Shown here piece after piece: positions 16,611-24,143 of a stretch of DNA of 64,000 nt. This stretch comes from Sphingobium sp. KCTC 72723 (lineage in GTDB: Bacteria > Pseudomonadota > Alphaproteobacteria > Sphingomonadales > Sphingomonadaceae): NCBI RefSeq assembly GCF_014280435.1, contig NZ_CP060388.1, forward strand, positions 1,240,001-1,304,000, written 5' to 3'. Position numbers and translations under genes: made by a program. Positions within the stretch are counted from its first letter, which is position 1. Each line of letters opens with the position of its first letter. The notes under the pieces were generated by a model that saw nothing but the letters and a program-made list of their open reading frames with translations, did no database searches and had not been told where the DNA came from.

Positions 16611-17033
16611 ATGAGCGCCCCCCTGTATAACAAAGACATATTGCGGCTTGCCGCCAGCATCCCCCACCACGCCCGCCTGCCAGACCCGCAGGCGAGTGTG
16701 GAGAAACGCTCGCCCACCTGCGGATCGCGGGTGACGGTGGACGTGCAGATGGCCGACGGCCGCCTCGCGGAAATGGGACTGGACGTAAAGGCCTGCGCCC
16801 TTGGGCAGGCTTCCGCCGCGCTGATGGCAGGGCAGGCGATCGGCATGAGCGCGGCTGAACTGGCCGATGCGCGCGACCGCCTGACCGCCTATCTGTCGGG
16901 CGCGAGCGACGATCTGGATTTCTGGCCGGGCCTTGCCGTTTTGGCCCCGGCGCGCGGCTACCCCGCACGTCACGCGTCGATCCGCCTGGGTTTCGAAGCG
17001 ATTGCCGAAGCCGCCCGGATGGCAGACGCCTGA
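16611..17033 (+). CDS. NifU/IscU-like iron-sulfur scaffold protein
   Basis: 140 residues. The NifU_N-like pattern is clear: LYNKDILRLAASIPHHARL at the start, a first Cys in SPTCGSRVTVDV, a second Cys in VKACALGQASAALMAG, and a C-terminal helix LGFEAIAEAARMA. In IscU the third cluster-ligand Cys falls just before this last helix; here the equivalent segment reads ARHASIRL and has no Cys. It may bind a cluster with a His or substrate-derived ligand, or act as a shuttle. The stop overlaps the start of the antiporter gene as TGATG. The ribosome-binding site is weak (GGTCGGG). Confidence 0.8.
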   Translation: MSAPLYNKDILRLAASIPHHARLPDPQASVEKRSPTCGSRVTVDVQMADGRLAEMGLDVKACALGQASAALMAGQAIGMSAAELADARDRLTAYLSGASDDLDFWPGLAVLAPARGYPARHASIRLGFEAIAEAARMADA

Positions 17034-18838
17034 TGCAGACCGCGCAATCCGCACCCGTCAGCGCCACCGAAATATTGCTGTCCGACGGCGTCATCCTGCT
17101 GGGTGCCGCTGTCCTGTTCGTCATATTGTTTCGCCGCTTCGGCCTTGGCGCTGTGCTGGGCTATCTGGTCGCGGGCGCGCTGGTCGGGCCGCAGGGGCTG
17201 GGACTGGTCGGCGGCGGCGAATCGAAACTCGCCATCGCCGAAATCGGCATCGTCCTGCTGCTGTTCCTCGTCGGGCTGGAACTGCATCCCGCCCGGCTCT
17301 GGCGGTTGAAGCGCGACATTTTCGCGCTTGGTCTGGCGCAGGTCGTGCTGTGCGGCTGCGTGCTGACCGCGATCATCTTCTATTTCACAGGGTTCAGCTG
17401 GGGTGCGGCAATCGCGCTTGGCCTGCCGCTGGCGCTGTCCTCCACGGCTCAGGTGCTGCCGGGCCTCAAATCCAGTGGCCGCATCAATTCGCCCTTTGGT
17501 GAGAAGGTGTTTTCGATCCTGTTGTTTCAGGATCTCTCGATCGTTCCACTCATCACCATCGTCGCCGCCCTGTCGCGCAATCCCGCCGATGCCGGGGGAC
17601 CGCCCGGCTGGATGATGGCGGGCTATACCGTCGCGGCGATTGCGGGGCTTGTGCTGGCGGGCCGCTTCATCCTGCGCCCCCTGCTGGCGCTGGTCGGGCG
17701 GTTGGGCGAGCGGGAATTGTTCGTCACGGTCGGCCTGTTCACTGTGCTGGCGTCCGCCGCGCTGATGCACAGCCTGCATCTGTCGACGGCGCTGGGCGCA
17801 TTCGTTGCCGGTGTGATGCTGGCCGATTCGCCCTACCGGCATGAGATCGAGGCGGATGTCGAACCATTCCGATCGATCCTGCTTGGCCTGTTCTTCCTCG
17901 CGGTCGGCATGGTACTGGACCTGCGCGCCGTCGCCGACAATCCGCTGTTCGTCCTGTCGATGGCGATCATGCTGGTGGCGACCAAAGCCGCGATCATCAC
18001 TGGCCTTGCCCGCCTGTTCGGCATGGACTGGCGACCGGCGCTGGGTGCTGGCCTGCTGCTCAGCCAGGGCGGCGAATTCGGTTTCGTCCTGTTCGCGCAG
18101 GCGCAGGGCGCACTATTGATCGCGCCGCAGGCCGCCAGCCTGTTCAGCGCCATCGTCACTTTTTCCATGGCGACCACGCCATTCCTGATGCTGTTCGCCC
18201 GCAAGTTCGAATTTGCCCAGCCCAAGAACGGGTCCGACTTGCCCGACCCGGACGAGGCGCCACGCGGCACCGCCATCATCGTGGGCTATGGCCGCTTCGG
18301 GCAGACGGTCGCGCAAATGTTGATGGGCCATGGCTTTGGCGTTGTCCTGATCGACAAGAAGCCTGCGCAGATCGAAGTGTCGAGCCGGTTCGACATGAAA
18401 GTCTATTATGGCGACGGCACGCGCATCGACCTGCTTCATCGGGCGGGTGCCGACGAAGCGCGCCTGATCGCCTTCTGCATCGACGATCCCTCGCTCGACT
18501 CGCACATGCTCCAACCCATCGCCAATGCCTTTCCACAGGCCGCCCTGATGGTCCGCGCTTTCGACCGGCGGCAAGTGCTGGCATTGCAGGACATGGATCT
18601 GGCCGGCGTCGTCCGCGAAGTCTATGAATCGGCCATCTGCATGGGGGTTCAGGCGATGCAGTCCCTTGGCGTCTCCAATGAAGAAGTTGAGGAAGTCGAA
18701 CGGCAATATCGCGCCAATGACGGTCAGCGCATGGCGCTTCAGATCGAACATGGCACATTGCTGGCGGCCAAAGACCTGATGTTCCGCCCCGGTCAGGCCA
18801 TGCGCCTGCTCAGCCGTGGCGATGGAGACAAAGCATGA
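17033..18838 (+). CDS. ybaL: YbaL/KefB-type cation:proton antiporter (CPA2)
   Basis: 601 residues. Residues 1 to about 390 are 12-13 hydrophobic helices of the CPA2 Na+/H+ exchanger fold, with FLVGLELHPARLWRL, LSSTAQVLPGL and FVAGVMLADSPYRHEI typical of Kef/YbaL. The C-terminal half is an RCK (TrkA-N) domain beginning IIVGYGRFGQTVAQMLMGHG, which binds a nucleotide and gates transport. Length and order match YbaL. Kef-type systems release K+ and acidify the cytoplasm under electrophile stress in other bacteria. Flanked by overlapping genes on both sides: scaffold (TGATG) upstream, DUF423 (ATGA) downstream. Confidence 0.9.
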   Translation: MQTAQSAPVSATEILLSDGVILLGAAVLFVILFRRFGLGAVLGYLVAGALVGPQGLGLVGGGESKLAIAEIGIVLLLFLVGLELHPARLWRLKRDIFALGLAQVVLCGCVLTAIIFYFTGFSWGAAIALGLPLALSSTAQVLPGLKSSGRINSPFGEKVFSILLFQDLSIVPLITIVAALSRNPADAGGPPGWMMAGYTVAAIAGLVLAGRFILRPLLALVGRLGERELFVTVGLFTVLASAALMHSLHLSTALGAFVAGVMLADSPYRHEIEADVEPFRSILLGLFFLAVGMVLDLRAVADNPLFVLSMAIMLVATKAAIITGLARLFGMDWRPALGAGLLLSQGGEFGFVLFAQAQGALLIAPQAASLFSAIVTFSMATTPFLMLFARKFEFAQPKNGSDLPDPDEAPRGTAIIVGYGRFGQTVAQMLMGHGFGVVLIDKKPAQIEVSSRFDMKVYYGDGTRIDLLHRAGADEARLIAFCIDDPSLDSHMLQPIANAFPQAALMVRAFDRRQVLALQDMDLAGVVREVYESAICMGVQAMQSLGVSNEEVEEVERQYRANDGQRMALQIEHGTLLAAKDLMFRPGQAMRLLSRGDGDKA

Positions 18839-19161
18839 TCGCGATTCTCGCCTGCCTGTCGGCAGCATTGGCCATCGGCGCGGGCGCATTCGGCGCGCAC
18901 GGCGTGACCAGCCCCAAAGCCGTCGAATGGCTGCGCACCGGCGGGCTATATCAACTGATCCATGCCGTGGCGGCGCTGGCGATCATGGGCGTGGCGCGCG
19001 GTGCGGCGGCATTGATGCTCGGCGGCGCGGCGATCTTTGCCGCGACGCTGTATGCCATGGCGCTGGGCGCTCCCAAATGGCTGGGCGCGATCACGCCGAT
19101 CGGTGGCGTGCTGATGATCGCGGCGTGGCTATGGGCGGCATGGACCTTCGGGCAGCGCTGA
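18835..19161 (+). CDS. DUF423 small membrane protein
   Basis: 108 residues and four hydrophobic helices. The N-terminal ALAIGAGAFGAHG and the GLYQLIHAVAALA helix are diagnostic of the DUF423 (YgdD-like) family. Function unknown. Start overlaps the antiporter stop as ATGA, so it is probably coexpressed with it. Confidence 0.9.
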   Translation: MIAILACLSAALAIGAGAFGAHGVTSPKAVEWLRTGGLYQLIHAVAALAIMGVARGAAALMLGGAAIFAATLYAMALGAPKWLGAITPIGGVLMIAAWLWAAWTFGQR

Positions 19162-19207
19162 CAGCACGCCCTTGCCCCCGACCCTGCGCACGCCTAGACG
19201 TGGCATC

Positions 19208-19675
19208 ATGGCCCATGACCATCATCACCATCAGGAACCGACCGGCACGAAACTGGCCGATGCCGCGCAAGCCACGCTGGTCGCGCAGAACGAGCAATGG
19301 ACGCCCATGCGCGCGGCTATTTTCGACGCGCTGGCAGCGGAGGAAAAGCCCGCATCCGCCTATGACATTGCCGACACCGTATCGAAGGCACGGGGCAAGC
19401 GCGTCGCGCCCAATAGCGTCTATCGCATCCTCGACCTGTTCGTGACGAACAATATCGCGATGCGGGTGGAAAGCGCCAACGCCTACATCGCCAACGCGCA
19501 TCCCGGTTGTCACCATGACTGCATCTTCCTGGTGTGCCGCACCTGCAAGCAGGCAACTCATGTCGATGACGACAAGGTGACAGGCGACGTCCGGGCGGTG
19601 GCCGAACATGAAGGATTCCGGGCCGAACGCCCAGTGATCGAGATTTTAGGCACTTGCGCGAAATGCGCGGCCTGA
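19208..19675 (+). CDS. zur: Fur-family regulator, probably zinc-responsive (Zur)
   Basis: 155 residues. Winged-helix Fur fold: TPMRAAIFDALAAEEKPASAYDIADTVS, VAPNSVYRILDLFV recognition helix, then the metal/dimerisation domain with HPGCHHDC and two structural zinc CxxC pairs (CRTC and CAKC). The CxxC pairs and the pattern around NAHPGCHHDC are closer to Zur than to Fur. A short His-rich start (MAHDHHHHQEP) may bind metal. It lies 46 bases after the DUF423 gene and may belong to the same transcript. Target genes cannot be read from this window. Confidence 0.82.
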   Translation: MAHDHHHHQEPTGTKLADAAQATLVAQNEQWTPMRAAIFDALAAEEKPASAYDIADTVSKARGKRVAPNSVYRILDLFVTNNIAMRVESANAYIANAHPGCHHDCIFLVCRTCKQATHVDDDKVTGDVRAVAEHEGFRAERPVIEILGTCAKCAA

Positions 19676-19724
19676 CGCTGCCGTTGCGCTTCGCTGTGGA
19701 ACGGCCTAGCGCCCTAACGAGTCT

Positions 19725-21659
19725 ATGTCTGTCATGAACACACCCCCGCAAACCCCGCTGCTGGACCAGGTCGTCTGGCCATCGGACCTTCGCACCCTCA
19801 AGCCGGATCAGCTGACTCAGTTGGCCGACGAATTGCGACAGGAAGTGATTTCGGCCGTCGGCGTGACCGGCGGTCATCTGGGTTCGGGTCTGGGTGTCGT
19901 GGAATTGACCACCGCTATCCATTATGTATTCGACACGCCGCGCGACAAGCTGGTGTGGGATGTTGGCCATCAATGCTATCCGCACAAAATCTTGACCGGC
20001 CGGCGCGACCGCATCCGCACCCTGCGCATGGGTGGCGGCCTGTCGGGCTTCACCAAGCGGACCGAATCCGAATATGATCCCTTTGGCGCAGCGCATAGCT
20101 CGACCTCGATCAGCGCAGCGCTGGGCTTTGCCATCGCGAACAAGATGCAGGATCGTCCGGGCAAGGGCATTGCCGTGATCGGCGACGGTGCCATGTCTGC
20201 GGGCATGGCCTATGAAGCGATGAACAATGCGCAGGCAGCGGGCAATCGGCTGGTCGTCATCCTCAACGACAATGACATGTCGATCGCCCCGCCAGTAGGT
20301 GGCCTGTCCGCCTATCTCGCGCGGATCGTGTCCAGTCGTGAATTTTTGTCCGTACGCGATGCGTTCAAGCGCCTCGCCCGCAAACTGCCCGGCCCACTGC
20401 ACAAGGCGGCGCGCAAGACCGACGAATTTGCGCGCGGCATGGCGATGGGCGGCACTTTGTTCGAGGAACTGGGCTTCTATTATGTCGGCCCGGTCGACGG
20501 CCATAATCTGGACCAGTTGATCCCGGTGCTGGAAAATGTCCGTGACGCCGCAGAAGGTCCATGCCTGGTCCATGTCGTCACGCAAAAGGGCAAGGGCTAC
20601 GCCCCCGCCGAAGCGGCTGCCGACAAATATCATGGCGTCCAGAAATTCGACGTCGTCACTGGTACGCAGGCCAAGGCACCCCCAGGCCCGCCCAGCTACA
20701 CCAATGTCTTTGCCCAGGCGCTGATCGCCGAAGCGCAGCGCGACCCGACTGTCTGCGCCATTACGGCGGCCATGCCGTCCGGCACTGGCCTCGACAAGTT
20801 CGCAACTGCCTTCCCCGACCGCATTTTCGACGTCGGCATCGCCGAACAACATGCCGTAACGTTCGCGGCGGGCTTGGCGGCCGAAGGGATGCGTCCTTTC
20901 TGCGCGATCTACTCCACCTTCCTGCAACGCGCCTATGATCAGGTCGTGCATGACGTGGCGATCCAGAATTTGCCAGTGCGCTTCGCCATCGACCGCGCGG
21001 GTTTGGTCGGAGCGGACGGATCGACTCACGCGGGCAGCTTCGATGTCACCTATCTTGCCACGCTGCCCAACATGGTGGTGATGGCGGCGGCGGACGAAGC
21101 CGAACTCGTCCATATGGTCCACACCTGCGCCGTCCATGACAGCGGGCCGATCGCGCTGCGCTACCCGCGCGGCAACGGCACCGGCGTGGACATGCCCGTG
21201 GTCCCCGAACGGCTGGAAATCGGCAAGGGTCGCATCGTGCGCGACGGGCGGCAAGTCGCCATACTTTCGCTCGGCACCCGGTTGGAGGAAGCGTTGAAGG
21301 CGGCAGAAGTGCTGGAAGCGCGCGGCCTGTCCACCACCGTCGCCGACCTGCGCTTCGCCAAGCCGCTGGACGAAGCGATGATCCGCAAGCTGCTGGCGAC
21401 TCACGAAGTCGCCGTGACGATCGAAGAAGGCGCGATCGGCGGTTTCGGCGCGCATGTGCTGACGCTGGCCAGCGACCTGGGCCTGACCGACGCGGGCCTG
21501 AAAATCCGCACCATGCGCCTGCCCGACATGTTTCAGGATCAGGACAAGCCGGAAAAACAATATGCCGACGCCCGGCTGGACGCCGACGCCATCGTCGACA
21601 CCGTGCTGACGGCCTTGCGCCACAATAGCGCGGGGCTGGGCGCGGAAGCGCGCGCCTGA
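19725..21659 (+). CDS. dxs: 1-deoxy-D-xylulose-5-phosphate synthase
   Basis: 644 residues; first step of the non-mevalonate isoprenoid route, condensing pyruvate and glyceraldehyde 3-phosphate with thiamine diphosphate. The [17 protein letters not shown] run binds the cofactor; [18 protein letters not shown], the catalytic Glu region [15 protein letters not shown] and the transketolase-like C-terminal domain are all present. Length is normal. An in-frame ATG nine bases further in (19734) is an alternative start. It follows the zur gene by 49 bases and precedes a DUF4403 gene by 64. Confidence 0.96.
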   Translation: MSVMNTPPQTPLLDQVVWPSDLRTLKPDQLTQLADELRQEVISAVGVTGGHLGSGLGVVELTTAIHYVFDTPRDKLVWDVGHQCYPHKILTGRRDRIRTLRMGGGLSGFTKRTESEYDPFGAAHSSTSISAALGFAIANKMQDRPGKGIAVIGDGAMSAGMAYEAMNNAQAAGNRLVVILNDNDMSIAPPVGGLSAYLARIVSSREFLSVRDAFKRLARKLPGPLHKAARKTDEFARGMAMGGTLFEELGFYYVGPVDGHNLDQLIPVLENVRDAAEGPCLVHVVTQKGKGYAPAEAAADKYHGVQKFDVVTGTQAKAPPGPPSYTNVFAQALIAEAQRDPTVCAITAAMPSGTGLDKFATAFPDRIFDVGIAEQHAVTFAAGLAAEGMRPFCAIYSTFLQRAYDQVVHDVAIQNLPVRFAIDRAGLVGADGSTHAGSFDVTYLATLPNMVVMAAADEAELVHMVHTCAVHDSGPIALRYPRGNGTGVDMPVVPERLEIGKGRIVRDGRQVAILSLGTRLEEALKAAEVLEARGLSTTVADLRFAKPLDEAMIRKLLATHEVAVTIEEGAIGGFGAHVLTLASDLGLTDAGLKIRTMRLPDMFQDQDKPEKQYADARLDADAIVDTVLTALRHNSAGLGAEARA

Positions 21660-21723
21660 AGGTCGCCCGGAACCAAAGTCTCGGCTCTGCGTCCTAGCCC
21701 GACCGGGGTAAAAGGAGGGGCAA

Positions 21724-23205
21724 TTGCGGGACAAACGGCGTGCGGCGCGGGCATATTTTCTGGCGGCGCTGCTGCTGACGACTGCCTGTCAGGACAAGGT
21801 AGCGGACGTTGCCCCGCCCCGCGCGCATGATCCGGTTCCGATGCCGCGCGAACGGTCGCTGATTGCGGTGCCGATCGACGCCGACGCATCCTCTTTGCGT
21901 CAAGCGATAGAGGATGCGATCCCACGCACGCTCTGGACCATCAATCAGCGCTCGCCCCGCTGTATCGCCCCGCAGCGGGTCAAAATTTTTGGCGAAGAGT
22001 TGAAAGTCACCCCGCCCATCGGCTGCACCATCGTCGGCACCGTCACGCGCGGCCCGGTGTCGTTGCAGGGCGAAGGCCGCGACATCATCGCCAACATTCC
22101 CATTCACGCCCGCATCAGCGCGCGCGATGTGGGTGGCGTGCTGAAGGGCGAAACCGCAACCGGATCGGCCAATGTGCAGGCGCGCATCGCCATTGACCTG
22201 TCACGCGACTGGCAGCCGCGCGGCACGGTGCGACTCCATTATGACTGGACCACCCCGCCCGGCATTGATTTTCTGGGCCAGCGCATCCGCTTCACGCAGC
22301 AGGCGGACGAAAAACTGCGCCCCATCGTCCGGCGGCTGGAACGTACCTTGCCGCAGGAACTGGCCAAGATGAACCTGCGTGCCGATGCGGAACGACTGTG
22401 GCGGCAGGCGTTCGTGACCTTGCAAGTGAACGAAAAAAATCCGCCCGTGTGGATGCGGATCACGCCTGCGAAAATATTCTATAATGGTTATACCATGCGC
22501 GGCCGCACGATCCGCCTTGATCTGGGCATGGAGGCAACGACCGAAACATTCGTGGGTGATCGCCCCGCCAATCCGGCCCCCACGCCCCTGCCCCCGCTCG
22601 ACCGGGCGCAGACGGGCGACAGCCTGAGTTTTTTCATCCCCGTGACCGCCCAATATAAGCAACTCGAACCCGTCATCGCCCGCGCCCTGAAAAAACGGGC
22701 AATGCGGCCCATCACTTTACCGGGCATTGGCGAAGTAGCCGTGCAATTCGACAAGGTGAGCTGTTACGGCACGGATGGCGGGCGGATCGCGGTGGGCGTG
22801 GATATCGAAGCGCGTCCGCTATCGGCGGGCAGCACCGAAACGCATGGCCGCATCTGGCTGGCGGCGCGTCCGGTCAATGCGCCCAACTCACCCACGGTCA
22901 GCTTTGCCGATCCAGTCATCAGCGGCGATACCGATGGCGTCGGCGGCGACATGCTGCTGACGATCGGCCAGAGTCCGGGCTTTTCCAACCTGATCGCAAC
23001 CGCGCTGACGCAGAATTTCGCAAAGGATATTGCGGAATTGAAAGGGAAAATCAGCCGGGCGATCGACATGAAGCGCGAGGGCGACTTCGTTATTCATGCC
23101 AAGGTGGGCCGGTTCGAAACCGGGCAAATCCATGCCTATGGCCAGGGTCTGCACTTGCCCGTCCGCGCGACGGGCAAGGCACAGATCAGCTATCGACCGC
23201 TATAA
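21724..23205 (+). CDS. DUF4403 family lipoprotein
   Basis: 493 residues. The start is TTG, chosen because a very strong ribosome-binding site (AAAGGAGGGG, 21711-21720) ends three bases before it. The N-terminus is basic, then hydrophobic, and ends in a lipobox (LLTTAC), so a lipid-anchored envelope protein is likely. The body is long and beta-rich with repeated short strands, as in DUF4403 proteins (RSLIAVPIDADASSL, LSRDWQPRG, then a VTAQYKQLEPVIARALKK segment). The family resembles lipid-binding tubular domains but has no proven role. It abuts the convergent DUF3035 gene without overlap. Confidence 0.85.
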   Translation: MRDKRRAARAYFLAALLLTTACQDKVADVAPPRAHDPVPMPRERSLIAVPIDADASSLRQAIEDAIPRTLWTINQRSPRCIAPQRVKIFGEELKVTPPIGCTIVGTVTRGPVSLQGEGRDIIANIPIHARISARDVGGVLKGETATGSANVQARIAIDLSRDWQPRGTVRLHYDWTTPPGIDFLGQRIRFTQQADEKLRPIVRRLERTLPQELAKMNLRADAERLWRQAFVTLQVNEKNPPVWMRITPAKIFYNGYTMRGRTIRLDLGMEATTETFVGDRPANPAPTPLPPLDRAQTGDSLSFFIPVTAQYKQLEPVIARALKKRAMRPITLPGIGEVAVQFDKVSCYGTDGGRIAVGVDIEARPLSAGSTETHGRIWLAARPVNAPNSPTVSFADPVISGDTDGVGGDMLLTIGQSPGFSNLIATALTQNFAKDIAELKGKISRAIDMKREGDFVIHAKVGRFETGQIHAYGQGLHLPVRATGKAQISYRPL

Positions 23206-23634
23206 TTACTGCTGGGGCGCTGCCGCAGGCGGCACGGCGGCGCGCGCATCCTGACCATCGCCTTCGGGCGCGGCGATGATGTCGCGGGTCACGGCGCCCT
23301 TGTCCACGACTTCGGTGCCGGGGTCGCCCGCCGACGAACGGATGCCAGCCGCTGCACTGGCACGGCCAGCCTGCGTCAGCGTCGCACTTTCCGTCGCGCT
23401 GCGCTGCGCCGGGCCACCGAACATCGCTTCCATTGCGGCCTTGCTCGAATCGACGGCAGCCGCCGAAGGCGTGCCGGGTGCGGGCGGGACCAGCGCGAAA
23501 TCGGGCGGGATGACCAGGGGTGCCTGACGCGAGACGGCGAATTCGTCGGGACGCTCACGGTTGAACAGGCCACCGCCGCCGCCACAGGCCGACAGGGTGG
23601 AAAGCAGACCAGCGGCGAGGATCATTTTACGCAT
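23206..23634 (-). CDS. DUF3035 lipoprotein
   Basis: 142 residues. MRKMILAAGLLSTLSACGGGG is a lipoprotein signal with lipobox LSAC. The mature part opens with RPDEFAVSRQAPLVIPPDF, the core of the alphaproteobacterial DUF3035 family, and continues as a low-complexity Ala/Pro/Ser tail. The start overlaps the lspA stop (TAATG). Encoding a lipoprotein directly after the lipoprotein signal peptidase is suggestive but functionally unproven. Confidence 0.85.
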   Translation of the reverse strand: MRKMILAAGLLSTLSACGGGGGLFNRERPDEFAVSRQAPLVIPPDFALVPPAPGTPSAAAVDSSKAAMEAMFGGPAQRSATESATLTQAGRASAAAGIRSSAGDPGTEVVDKGAVTRDIIAAPEGDGQDARAAVPPAAAPQQ

Positions 23635-24143
23635 TACTTCAAAGTCTCCGTCTTTGCGCTCTTCTCGCGCAGCAGCAGCGCCCGCGCAAGCAGGATCAGC
23701 ACCCCGATGGTGATCGCTGCGTCGGCCAGGTTGAAAATCAGGAAGGGCCGCCATTCGCCAAAGTGCAGGTCGGCATAGTCGATGACGAAGCCCAGCCGCA
23801 TCCTGTCGACGATATTGCCGATCGCCCCGCCCAGCACCAGGCCGAGCGCCGCAACGTCCTGCCGCGCCTTTTCCCGCCACATCCACACGCCGACAAACCC
23901 GGCGATCAATATGGTCATGCCCACCAGCGCCCAGCGCATCAGGTCCGTGTCGGCGTGGAAGAAGCCCATCGAAACACCGCGATTTTCCAGCCAGCGCAGG
24001 CGGAAAAACGGCAATATCTCAATCCCCGCATCCGCCCGGCTTTGCAGCGCAAGCGGATAGGTGACGCTATATTTGACGAGTTGGTCGAGCGCGAGCGTCA
24101 CGATGGCGACGGTCAGGCCCAGCGGGCGGTGATTGACGCTCAT
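23634..24143 (-). CDS. lspA: Lipoprotein signal peptidase (signal peptidase II)
   Basis: 169 residues and four membrane helices. The two catalytic aspartates are visible in GGAIGNIVDRM and FNLADAAITIG; LDQLVKYSV and the ENRGVSMGFF motif are also conserved. It cleaves prolipoproteins after lipidation. The ATG at 24143 overlaps the ileS stop by four bases (ATGA), reproducing the widespread ileS-lspA pairing; an upstream in-frame start would run 27 residues into ileS and is unlikely. Confidence 0.95.
   Translation of the reverse strand: MSVNHRPLGLTVAIVTLALDQLVKYSVTYPLALQSRADAGIEILPFFRLRWLENRGVSMGFFHADTDLMRWALVGMTILIAGFVGVWMWREKARQDVAALGLVLGGAIGNIVDRMRLGFVIDYADLHFGEWRPFLIFNLADAAITIGVLILLARALLLREKSAKTETLK

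Noticed and set aside
19317..21734. 805-codon minus-strand open frame opposite dxs
   Set aside because: dxs is an intact, well-recognised enzyme; the antisense frame has no domain pattern and no ribosome-binding site.
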